From Kibdelosporangium sp. MJ126-NF4 (lineage in GTDB: Bacteria > Actinomycetota > Actinomycetes > Mycobacteriales > Pseudonocardiaceae): 64,000 nucleotides of DNA. The position numbers and the translations under genes were made by a program. Positions within the stretch are counted from its first letter, which is position 1; every line of letters starts with the position of its first letter. Positions 34,785-42,291 of this stretch are shown piece by piece. The stretch covers positions 450,207 through 514,206 of the forward strand of contig NZ_CDME01000015.1 of NCBI RefSeq assembly GCF_000826545.1, in the 5' to 3' direction. The notes beneath the pieces were generated by a model. That model made no database searches, was not told where the DNA came from, and saw only the letters and a list, made by a program, of their open reading frames with translations.

Positions 34785-35260
34785 GCGACAGGCTCCGCGT
34801 GGGCGACCCGCAGTGTGCTGATGGCGCGGGAGATGTGGCTTCGGACAGTGGTGACACCGCAGCCGAGGATGTCGGCGATCTCCTGGTCGGAGCAGCCGTC
34901 GTAGTAGCGGAGCACGACCGCCGCGCGCTGCTTGCGTGGCAGCCGCGTGATGCGGGCGAGCATCTCGTCACGCAGGTCGTACCTGGCGATCGGATCCGCT
35001 GTCTCGCTGACGATCTCCATCTGGGTCATGGCCACGTCGCGTCTGGCCTTGCGTCTGCGCCAGGACAGGTACTCGTTGGTCACCATCTTCTTCACGTACG
35101 CCAGCGGATGGTCGAGCGAGCCGATCCGGGCCCACCTGACCTGTGCGCGCAGCAACGCCTCCTGGACCACGTCCTGGGCCAGGTGCGGATCACAGCTCAG
35201 CGCCATGGCATACCGAAGCAGGCCATCGAGTCGGGCGCTGACGAACTCTTCGAAGTTCAC
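34781..35260 (-). CDS. SigE-family (ECF group) RNA polymerase sigma factor
   Basis: A 159-residue sigma factor from the GTG at 35260 behind GGAGG. Region 2 is FEEFVSARLDGLLRYAMALS to ALLRAQVRWARI and YVKKMVTNEYLSWRRRK. Region 4 is LPRKQRAAVVLRYYDGCSDQ then EIADILGCGVTTVRSHISRA. This is the actinobacterial SigE/SigE70 subgroup. It is coupled by a four-base overlap to a membrane protein, a likely regulator of its activity. Target genes are not evident. It diverges from an IclR gene only 48 bases away, so their promoters overlap. Confidence 0.88.
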   Translation of the reverse strand: MNFEEFVSARLDGLLRYAMALSCDPHLAQDVVQEALLRAQVRWARIGSLDHPLAYVKKMVTNEYLSWRRRKARRDVAMTQMEIVSETADPIARYDLRDEMLARITRLPRKQRAAVVLRYYDGCSDQEIADILGCGVTTVRSHISRAISTLRVAHAEPVA

Positions 35261-35308
35261 GAGCCTCCAATGCTCGGCACACCGATTTCGTTGAGCGGCG
35301 ATAGCGTG

Positions 35309-36115
35309 ATGTCCGTGGTGACGAGTTCGGACGTGCCCGCCCTGCGCCGGGGCCTGGCCGTGTTGCGGCTGATCGCGGGACGGCCGGGGCCGGTGTCGGC
35401 CGCGACCGTGGCCCGCGAACTCGGCCTGCCCCGTTCGACGACGTATCATCTGCTGGCCGAACTGACCGAAGCCGGGTTTGTGACACACCTCCCAGAGGAG
35501 CGGCGCTACGGCCTCGGCGTGACCGCGTTCGAGGTGGGATCGGCCTATCTGCGCCAGGATCCGTTGGAGCGGCTGGCCCGTCCGTTGTTGCGGCGGTTCG
35601 CCGACCGAGTAGGACATACAGGGCATCTCGGCGTGCTGCACGGGGCCGAAGCGTTGTACGTGGTGCGAGAACAGCCGTCGCATCCGCAGTCACTGGTGAC
35701 GTCGGTCGGGGTGCGGTTGCCCGCGCACCTGCCCGCCTCAGGCCGGGCGATGCTGGCTCACCTGCCGCCCGCGCAGGTCAGGGCGTTGTTTCCGAGCAAG
35801 GACAGCTTCGTGTCCCGGACCGACCGCGGGCCACGGGACCTGCCCGCCTTGCGTCGGCTGCTCACGGCCGAACGCCGCCGGGGCTGGACAGTGGAGGACG
35901 GGTACGTCACGCCCGGATTCGCGTCGGTGGCCGCGCCGATCTTCGACCACGGCGGCAGGCCGATCGCCGCGATCAGCGCCACCTTCCGGCACGAGTGCGC
36001 CCCCGAGTGCGGCGAGACGTGGCCGGACCTCGCGGTCGAGGTGCGGAAGGTCGCGACGGAGATGACCACCCGCGTCGGCGGCCAGGTGACCTCAACGCAG
36101 TTGACCTCAACATAA
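35309..36115 (+). CDS. IclR-family transcriptional regulator
   Basis: The 268-residue product has an N-terminal winged helix (RRGLAVLRLIAGRPGPVSAA, ELGLPRSTTYHLLAEL) and the IclR effector domain (SVGVRLPAHLPASGRAMLAHL, GWTVEDGYVTPGFASVAAPI). It starts at ATG 35309. IclR proteins control catabolic operons in response to small acids. The hut operon begins 1.5 kb away on the other strand with only the sigma factor and its partner between, so hut control is possible but not shown. Confidence 0.88.
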   Translation: MSVVTSSDVPALRRGLAVLRLIAGRPGPVSAATVARELGLPRSTTYHLLAELTEAGFVTHLPEERRYGLGVTAFEVGSAYLRQDPLERLARPLLRRFADRVGHTGHLGVLHGAEALYVVREQPSHPQSLVTSVGVRLPAHLPASGRAMLAHLPPAQVRALFPSKDSFVSRTDRGPRDLPALRRLLTAERRRGWTVEDGYVTPGFASVAAPIFDHGGRPIAAISATFRHECAPECGETWPDLAVEVRKVATEMTTRVGGQVTSTQLTST

Positions 36116-36137
36116 GTTGAGGATGCAGGTTGGGGTC

Positions 36138-36920
36138 ATGACGATCCTTGTGACCGGGGCGACCGGGAGTGTCGGCGGCCAGGTGGTGGCCCAACTGCGC
36201 GAGCCAGTCAGGTCCTTCTCCCGTGCCACCGGCGGCGACCTGACCAACGTGGACAGTGTGCGTGCCGCACTGGACGGCGTGGACAAGGTTTTCCTTGTCT
36301 GGCCCTTCTTCCACACCGACGGACTGGAGAAGGTGCTCGACGCGATCGCCGAGCAGGCGAAGCGGATCGTGTACCTGTCCTCGGCGGGCGCCCCCGACTG
36401 GGCGGGTGCGGCCGAGACACTGATCGAGCAGACCGGACTGGAGTGGACGTTCCTGCGCCCGACCGGGTTCGCGGCCAACGCGCTGCAGTGGGCGGCCGAG
36501 ATCAAGTCCGACGGGGTGGTCCGCACGCCCTACGGTGACCTGGCCCGGCCGCACATCCACGAGTACGACATGGCCGCCGTCGGCGTGCGGGCGCTGCTGA
36601 CGGACGACCACGTCGGCGCGAAGCTCACGTTGAGCGGCCCTGAACTGGTCACCCAGTACGAGCAGGTCCGGATCATCGGCGAGGTGATCGGCAGGGACCT
36701 GCGGCTGGACGAACAGTCACCGGAGCAGGCGCGAGCCGCGATGCTCGCGGGCGGCTGGCCGACGGCCATGGTGGACCAGGTCCTGGCCGGGTGGGCGGCG
36801 ATGGCCGCCGACCCGGAACCCGTCGTGTCCACTGTGGAAGACGTGACCGGGGTGCGGGCGAAGACCTTCCGCGACTGGGCCGACGACCACGCTTCGGCAT
36901 TCACCAGTCAGGGCGGGTAG
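36138..36920 (+). CDS. NmrA-family NAD(P)-binding protein
   Basis: The 260-residue protein starts TILVTGATGSVGGQVVAQL, a Rossmann fold with the TGxTGxxG motif of NmrA/atypical SDR proteins, and continues with VYLSSAGAPDW and WTFLRPTGFAANALQW. These proteins act as redox sensors or as quinone and isoflavone reductases; there is no complete Tyr-x-x-x-Lys pair. ATG 36138 is chosen as the start of the Rossmann strand, with an in-frame ATG at 36123 as alternative. It lies 22 bases after the IclR gene and could be cotranscribed with it. Confidence 0.85.
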   Translation: MTILVTGATGSVGGQVVAQLREPVRSFSRATGGDLTNVDSVRAALDGVDKVFLVWPFFHTDGLEKVLDAIAEQAKRIVYLSSAGAPDWAGAAETLIEQTGLEWTFLRPTGFAANALQWAAEIKSDGVVRTPYGDLARPHIHEYDMAAVGVRALLTDDHVGAKLTLSGPELVTQYEQVRIIGEVIGRDLRLDEQSPEQARAAMLAGGWPTAMVDQVLAGWAAMAADPEPVVSTVEDVTGVRAKTFRDWADDHASAFTSQGG

Positions 36921-36978
36921 TACTCACAGGGCCACCCACGCCGTTGGCGACCGGTCGCGGCGAGGCCACACTGGAGGC

Positions 36979-37857
36979 ATGGCCACCAGCGAACTGGGCG
37001 ATTTCCTCCGCGCCCGCCGTGCCGGACTCACACCGGGCGAGATCGGTCTGCCGGTCGAGCTCGGTGTCGGCCGCCGCGTCGCGGGCCTGCGACGCGGCGA
37101 GGTCGCACACCTGGCCGGTGTGAGCGCCGAGTACTACACCCGGCTGGAACAGGGCCGCGCACGGCAGCCGTCCGAGCAGGTGCTGCACGCGCTCGCCGAC
37201 GCCCTACGGCTCGACGAGGTGGAGCGGCGGCACCTGTTCACCCTGGCCGGTGCCGCGTCCGGGACGCGGGACCGCGGTGAGCACACGCCGCGACTGCGCC
37301 CGGCACTGCGGCAGGTCATGGAGTCGATGGATTTCGCCCCTGCCTACGTCCGCGACGCGAATCTCGACATCATCGCCGGGAACACACTGTGGGAACTGGT
37401 GTTCCCCGACGTCGCCGCGCTGCCCCGCCGGGACCGCAACATGGCCCGCTGGACACTGCTGGACCCGGGTGCCCGCGCGTTCTGGCGCGACTGGGAGCGT
37501 GTCGCCCGAGAACACGTCCACGTGTTGCGGATGGCCACCGCGGCCCAGCCGCGAAACCAGCGCCTCGCCAACCTGATCGGCGAGTTGATGATGCGTTCCC
37601 CCGAGTTCCCGGCGTGGTGGTCCGAGCACCGCGTGCACGAGCGCAGCGCTGGCACGAAACACATCCACCACACCATCGTCGGTGACCTGGAACTCCAGTA
37701 CGAGATTTTCACCTCGGTCGCCGACCCCGGCCTGTCGATGCTCGTCTACACAGCACCGACCGGCTCACCGAGCGCGGAACGCCTGCGGCTGCTCGCCAGT
37801 TGGGGAAGCGAGTCCGCGCACGGCCTGACACCGCCAGCGAAAGGACATCCGCAGTGA
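36979..37857 (+). CDS. XRE-family regulator with MmyB-like ligand domain
   Basis: The 292-residue protein has an XRE helix-turn-helix at residues 10-75 (RVAGLRRGEVAHLAGVSAEY, YTRLEQGR) followed by the MmyB-type PAS-like domain (MESMDFAPAYVRDANLDIIA, ARAFWRDWERVARE, LEYEIFTSVADPGLSMLVYT-like end). In this family the C-terminal domain can bind fatty acids or other ligands, and the protein usually controls the neighbouring oxidoreductase gene. Here a short-chain dehydrogenase gene overlaps the stop codon, matching that pattern. Confidence 0.9.
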   Translation: MATSELGDFLRARRAGLTPGEIGLPVELGVGRRVAGLRRGEVAHLAGVSAEYYTRLEQGRARQPSEQVLHALADALRLDEVERRHLFTLAGAASGTRDRGEHTPRLRPALRQVMESMDFAPAYVRDANLDIIAGNTLWELVFPDVAALPRRDRNMARWTLLDPGARAFWRDWERVAREHVHVLRMATAAQPRNQRLANLIGELMMRSPEFPAWWSEHRVHERSAGTKHIHHTIVGDLELQYEIFTSVADPGLSMLVYTAPTGSPSAERLRLLASWGSESAHGLTPPAKGHPQ

Positions 37858-38705
37858 GTAGGACATTTCTGATCACCGGCGTCAGCACCGGCCTCGGGCT
37901 GGCCACCGCCCGGCAGGCGCTGGCAGCCGGACACCGGGTGGCCGGAACGGTACGCACCGAGGAGCACGCGGCCGCCTTCAACGCACTGGACGCCGACCGG
38001 GCGCGGGCCTTCATCATCGACATGTCCGATGAGGACCGGATCGAGCCGACGGTGCGCGCCGCCGAGGCAACGTTCGGCCCGATCGAGGTGCTCGTGGCCA
38101 ACGCGGGCTACGGACACGAAGGCACCTTCGAAGAGTCCACAATGGCGGAACTGCGTCGCCAGTTCGATGTGAACGTGTTCGCAACGGTGGCAACCATGAA
38201 AGCGGTCCTGCCGGGGATGCGCGAACGGCGCAGCGGCCACATCTTCGTCATCACGTCGATGGGCGGGCTGACCACGTTCCCTGGTGTGTCGTTCTACCAC
38301 GGCAGCAAGTACGCACTCGAAGGCATCGCTGACTCCCTCGCGCAGGAGGTCGCGCAGTTCGGCGTCCGGGTGACGGCCGTGGCTCCGGGTGCGTTCGCCA
38401 CCGACTGGGCAGGCCGGTCACTGGTCCGCGCACCACGCAGCATCGCGGACTACGACGAGCTGTTCGACCCGATCCGCGCCCAGCGCCAGGCCCGCGCAGG
38501 CGGCGGGATCGGTGATCCCGACCGTGCGGGCGAAGCCATCCTCGCCGTTCTCGACGCCAACAGTCCGCCCGTGCATCTCGTGCTCGGCTCGGACGCGTTG
38601 CGCCTGGTCGCCGAGGGCCGCCGACGTGTCCAGGACGACATCGAAGCCTGGGAGAAACTCAGCCTCTCCACCGATTTCCCCGACGGTGGACAGACCGTCG
38701 GCTGA
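37854..38705 (+). CDS. short-chain dehydrogenase/reductase
   Basis: A 283-residue classical SDR starting at the GTG that overlaps the XRE gene stop. The cofactor motif TGVSTGLGLA, NAGYG, the catalytic serine in ITSMGG and YHGSKYALEG with the Tyr-Lys pair are all present, so it should be an active NAD(P)-dependent oxidoreductase. Members next to XRE/MmyB regulators are often annotated only as oxidoreductases; the substrate is unknown. A strong bidirectional terminator follows. Confidence 0.9.
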   Translation: MSRTFLITGVSTGLGLATARQALAAGHRVAGTVRTEEHAAAFNALDADRARAFIIDMSDEDRIEPTVRAAEATFGPIEVLVANAGYGHEGTFEESTMAELRRQFDVNVFATVATMKAVLPGMRERRSGHIFVITSMGGLTTFPGVSFYHGSKYALEGIADSLAQEVAQFGVRVTAVAPGAFATDWAGRSLVRAPRSIADYDELFDPIRAQRQARAGGGIGDPDRAGEAILAVLDANSPPVHLVLGSDALRLVAEGRRRVQDDIEAWEKLSLSTDFPDGGQTVG

Positions 38706-38718
38706 GGAACGCCGCGAG

Positions 38719-38752
38719 AACGGGCCTGCCGGAAACACCCGGCAGGCCCGTT
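38719..38752. terminator. bidirectional terminator between SDR and OpuC operon
   Basis: AACGGGCCTGCCGG (38719-38732) pairs perfectly with CCGGCAGGCCCGTT (38739-38752) across AAACAC. It serves two convergent transcripts, ending 17 bases from the binding-protein stop. Confidence 0.85.
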
Positions 38753-38769
38753 GTCGTGCTTGTCGGCGA

Positions 38770-39690
38770 TCAGATACCGGCTGTGGCCAGCCAGTCCTGC
38801 GCGACCTTCGACGCGTCCGGCTTGTCCGGCGCGGAGAGTTTGCTGTTCAGGTCGAGCAGCGCCTTGGTGTCGAGCTTCGCCGAGACCTTGTTCAGGGTCG
38901 TCTTCACCACGTCGCTGGCCTTCTTGGCGTTCAGCACCGGGATGACGTTCTGTGCCGCGAACAGGTTCTTCGGGTCCTCGAGCACTACGAACCCGTTGGC
39001 CGGGATCGACGCGTCGGTCGTGAAGATGTCCGCCGCCTGGATGTTGCCGTCCTTCAACGCCTTCGTCGTGATCGGGCCCGGCTCGAGTGGCAGGTACTTC
39101 TTGAAGGTCAGGCCGTACTTGTCCTTCAGGCCGGGGATGCCCTGCACTCGCTCCTGGAACTCCGGCGGCCCGCCGAAGGTGATCTCGCCCACGTGCGGCG
39201 CCAGGTCCGCGATGGTCTTGGCGTTGTACTTCTGCGCCGTCTCCTTGGTGACGACCACGGCGTCCTTGTCCTCGGCCGATGCCTTGTCCAGCACCGTCAA
39301 CGTCTGCGGAAGCGTCTTCTTCAGCGCTGCGTAGACGTCGTCAGGGCTTGTCTCAGGCGCCTGCTTGTTGAGGTAGGTCAGCAGCGTTCCGGTGTACTCG
39401 GGGACCAGGTCGATCGAGCCGTCCTGCAGGCCGGGGTAGTACGTCTCGCGGCTACCGATGCCGAGCTTCTTGTCGACCTTCACGCCCTTCGCGGACAGTG
39501 CCTGCGCGTAGATCTCCGCCAGCAGCCTGCTCTCCGCGAAGTTCGCCGAGCCGACGATGATCGTGTCCGTCGGCGCCGGATTGCCGGTCGCGTTGCTGTT
39601 GCCTGCCAGCGGGTCTGACGAGCCGCCGCATGCAGTGAGCGCGAGCGCCGCCGCGACGACGCCTCCCAGCCGGGCGAGTGTGCGCTTCAT
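38770..39690 (-). CDS. opuCC: osmolyte (glycine betaine/choline) binding lipoprotein
   Basis: The 306-residue product from ATG 39690 (GAGGAG seven bases upstream) has a lipoprotein signal ending LTACGG, so it is anchored outside the membrane. VGSANFAESRLLAEIYAQAL, ETYYPGLQDGSIDLVPEYTG and PLEPGPITTKAL are typical of the OpuC/ProX-type OpuAC domain. It captures quaternary ammonium osmoprotectants for the importer encoded just upstream. An in-frame ATG at 39705 lacks the ribosome site and overlaps the permease stop. Confidence 0.9.
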   Translation of the reverse strand: MKRTLARLGGVVAAALALTACGGSSDPLAGNSNATGNPAPTDTIIVGSANFAESRLLAEIYAQALSAKGVKVDKKLGIGSRETYYPGLQDGSIDLVPEYTGTLLTYLNKQAPETSPDDVYAALKKTLPQTLTVLDKASAEDKDAVVVTKETAQKYNAKTIADLAPHVGEITFGGPPEFQERVQGIPGLKDKYGLTFKKYLPLEPGPITTKALKDGNIQAADIFTTDASIPANGFVVLEDPKNLFAAQNVIPVLNAKKASDVVKTTLNKVSAKLDTKALLDLNSKLSAPDKPDASKVAQDWLATAGI

Positions 39691-39701
39691 CGTTTGTCTC
39701 C

Positions 39702-40421
39702 TCATGCGGTTTCAACTGCTATGTCCACCGGCCGGACCTTGCGGTCACGGCGGGGGGTCGGGTTGCGGCGCAGGCCGCGGGACACGACGAGCCGCTGAAC
39801 GAGAATCAGCAGCCCCTCGATGACGAGTGCGACGACGGCGATCACGATCGTGCCGCCGAGCGTCTGGGCGAAGTCACGCAGGTACAGCCCGTCGATCACG
39901 AACCGGCCGAGCCCGCCGAGCGAGACGTACGCCGCGATGGTCGCGGTCGCGAGCACCTGCAGCGTCGCCGACCGCAGGCCGCCGAGGATCAGCGGCAGCG
40001 CGTTGGGCAGCTCGACGCTCCAGAGGATGCGCCCCTCCTTCATGCCCATCCCGCGCGCCGCGTCCACAACGGACCGGTCGACGTTCCTGATCCCGGAGTA
40101 TGTTCCGGCCAGCAGCGGCGGAATGGCCAGCACGACCAGTGCGAGCGTGACCGGCAGCAGGCCGATGCCCATCAGCAGCACCAGCAGGATCAGCAGACCG
40201 AGCTCCGGAATCGCGCGCAGCGCGTTGGCCGCGCCGACGAGGAACCCGCCTTTGCCGCTGTGCCCGATGACCATGCCGATCGGCAGTGCGATCACCAGGC
40301 CGAGCAGCACGGCCAGCGCCGTGTAGCCGAGATGTTCCAGCACCCTGGCGGGAATTCCGGTGTCGCCCGACCAGCGCTCCGGTTCGAGAAGCCAGTCGAA
40401 GGCGTTGCCGAAAAGGTTCAC
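39702..40421 (-). CDS. opuCD: osmolyte ABC importer permease, second subunit
   Basis: The 239-residue membrane protein starts at GTG 40421, overlapping the previous permease stop. It has about six hydrophobic segments and the importer loop ARGMGMKEGRILWSVELPNALPLI, the EAA motif that docks on the ATPase. With the first permease it forms the channel of an OpuC-type glycine betaine/carnitine/choline importer. The binding-protein gene follows after 11 bases. Confidence 0.9.
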   Translation of the reverse strand: MNLFGNAFDWLLEPERWSGDTGIPARVLEHLGYTALAVLLGLVIALPIGMVIGHSGKGGFLVGAANALRAIPELGLLILLVLLMGIGLLPVTLALVVLAIPPLLAGTYSGIRNVDRSVVDAARGMGMKEGRILWSVELPNALPLILGGLRSATLQVLATATIAAYVSLGGLGRFVIDGLYLRDFAQTLGGTIVIAVVALVIEGLLILVQRLVVSRGLRRNPTPRRDRKVRPVDIAVETA

Positions 40422-41077
40422 TTCGCCGCCTCCACTGCCTGTCCCGCACGCGCCCACGGCGTGAGCAGCCGCCCGATCAGCAGCAGCAAGCCGTCGAACA
40501 GCATCGCCAGCAGGAAGATCAGCACGATCGCCACCACGATCTCGTCATAGTTCTCCACCGCGAACCCGTCGGTGAACAGCGCGCCGAGCTGCTGGACGCC
40601 CAGGATCGCCGCGACGCTGGTCAGGCTGATGTTCGACACGGTCGCCACGCGCAGCCCGGCGATCAGCACGGGCACGGCCAACGGCAGCTCCACACCGAAG
40701 AACCGGCGCACCGGCCGGTACCCCATCGCGTTCGCCGCGGCGATCACCTGCGGCGGCACCGCGGCCAACGCGTCGGCCACCGAGCGGACGAGCAGTGCGA
40801 CCGTGTAGATCGTCAGCGCCACGATCACGTTGACCGGGTCGAGCACCTTGGTCCCCAGCAGGGGCGGGAGGATGAGGAACAGCACGAGCGACGGGATCGT
40901 GTAGAGGATTCCCGCCGCGGGGACCAGGATCGCGCGGGCCACCGGCCACCTGTTGGCGACCCAGCCGAGCGGGATCGAGATCACCAGCCCGAGCAGCACC
41001 GGCAACAACGAGATCACCAGGTGTGGACCGAGCGGTCCGATGACCTTGTTGCTGAAGTTGTCGACCAACCAGTTCAT
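40418..41077 (-). CDS. opuCB: osmolyte ABC importer permease, first subunit
   Basis: A 219-residue membrane protein beginning MNWLVDNFSNKVIGPLGPHL at 41077, with its start overlapping the ATPase stop by four bases. The EAA loop ANAMGYRPVRRFFGVELPLAVPVL and at least five membrane helices identify it as an OpuCB-like permease. It probably pairs with the next permease as a heterodimer. All four importer genes are coupled or nearly so. Confidence 0.9.
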   Translation of the reverse strand: MNWLVDNFSNKVIGPLGPHLVISLLPVLLGLVISIPLGWVANRWPVARAILVPAAGILYTIPSLVLFLILPPLLGTKVLDPVNVIVALTIYTVALLVRSVADALAAVPPQVIAAANAMGYRPVRRFFGVELPLAVPVLIAGLRVATVSNISLTSVAAILGVQQLGALFTDGFAVENYDEIVVAIVLIFLLAMLFDGLLLLIGRLLTPWARAGQAVEAAK

Positions 41078-42168
41078 TGCTTGCCCACGGCCTCGGGGTG
41101 GCCCTCGATCTCGTCGAGGACCTGGCGCGCGGTGATCACGCCGACGAACTTGCCGTCCGCGTCGACGACCACGCCCCGGCTGGCCGGGGAGGACAGCGCC
41201 GCGTCCAGCGCGCCACGCAACGGCGTCCCTGTCGTGTAGAGCGATCCTCCTGCCACCAGGGAATCCTCGCCGAGCGGTCCGTCCACTGTGGTCGTCGGCG
41301 ACAGCCAGCCGCGCGGACACCTGTCCGCGTCGAGCCCCAGCACCCATTCCGAGCCCGCGTTCGTGACCGGCTCGCCGACGGTCGCGGTCGGCACCTGGGC
41401 GACGGCGATCCCGGCAGACTCCAAAAAGGACAGTCCACGGTAGCCGCGGTCACGGCCGACGAAGCTCGCCACGAACTCGTCCGCCGGGTACCGCAGCACG
41501 TCCGCGGGCGTGCCGTACTGCGCGAGCACACCGCCCTTGCGGAACACAGCCACCTTCTCGCCGATCCGCACGGCCTCGTCGATGTCGTGTGTGACGAACA
41601 CGATGGTCTTGTCCAATTCGCCCTGCAGGCGCAGCAACTCGTTCTGCAGGTCCTCACGCACCACCGGGTCCACCGCGCTGAACGGCTCGTCCATCAGCAG
41701 GATCGGCGGATCCGCCGCCAGCGCACGCGCCACACCCACACGCTGCTGCTGACCGCCGGACAACTGGACAGGGTAGCGCTTTCCCATCGACGCGGGCAGG
41801 CCGACGGTCTCCAGCAGCTCGGCCGCGCGCGCCCTGGCCTTGCGTTTGTCCCAACCGGACAGCAACGGCACGGTCGCGATGTTGTCCAGCACCGTGCGGT
41901 GCGGGAACAGCCCGGCCTGCTGGATCACGTAGCCGATGCCGCGGCGCAGCGACGCGGGCTCGGAGTCCTCGATGTCCTTGCCGTCGATCAGGATCGCGCC
42001 CGATGTGGCCTCGATCATGCGGTTGACCATGCGCAACGAGGTGGTCTTGCCGCAGCCGGAAGGGCCGACGAACACCGTTATCGTGCCCGCCTCCACTGTC
42101 AGGTTCAGCTTGTCGACGGCGATGGTCCCGTCGGGATACTGCTTGGTCACGTCCCGGAACTCGATCAC
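41074..42168 (-). CDS. opuCA: osmolyte ABC importer ATPase with CBS-type C-terminus
   Basis: A 364-residue ATPase, first gene of the importer operon. Walker A GPSGCGKTT, Q-loop QQAGLFPH, signature LSGGQQQRVGVARALA and Walker B ILLMDEPFSAVD are intact. Residues 240-364 hold a CBS-like pair, ending RGVVVDADGKFVGVITARQVLDEI. In OpuA/OpuC relatives such domains sense ionic strength and gate transport. The operon therefore likely imports compatible solutes under osmotic stress. The 123 bases upstream hold no clear promoter. Confidence 0.92.
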   Translation of the reverse strand: MIEFRDVTKQYPDGTIAVDKLNLTVEAGTITVFVGPSGCGKTTSLRMVNRMIEATSGAILIDGKDIEDSEPASLRRGIGYVIQQAGLFPHRTVLDNIATVPLLSGWDKRKARARAAELLETVGLPASMGKRYPVQLSGGQQQRVGVARALAADPPILLMDEPFSAVDPVVREDLQNELLRLQGELDKTIVFVTHDIDEAVRIGEKVAVFRKGGVLAQYGTPADVLRYPADEFVASFVGRDRGYRGLSFLESAGIAVAQVPTATVGEPVTNAGSEWVLGLDADRCPRGWLSPTTTVDGPLGEDSLVAGGSLYTTGTPLRGALDAALSSPASRGVVVDADGKFVGVITARQVLDEIEGHPEAVGKQ

Positions 42169-42291
42169 CGGGGCCCCTGTCGTCGCGACGGCCTCCTGCC
42201 GGCCGCCTCAATTCAGAACGACCCTATCCCGAGGCACCGACAACGGCACGGAATTCCAGCATGCGGCCAACTTCGCAGCGTTACGACACGG

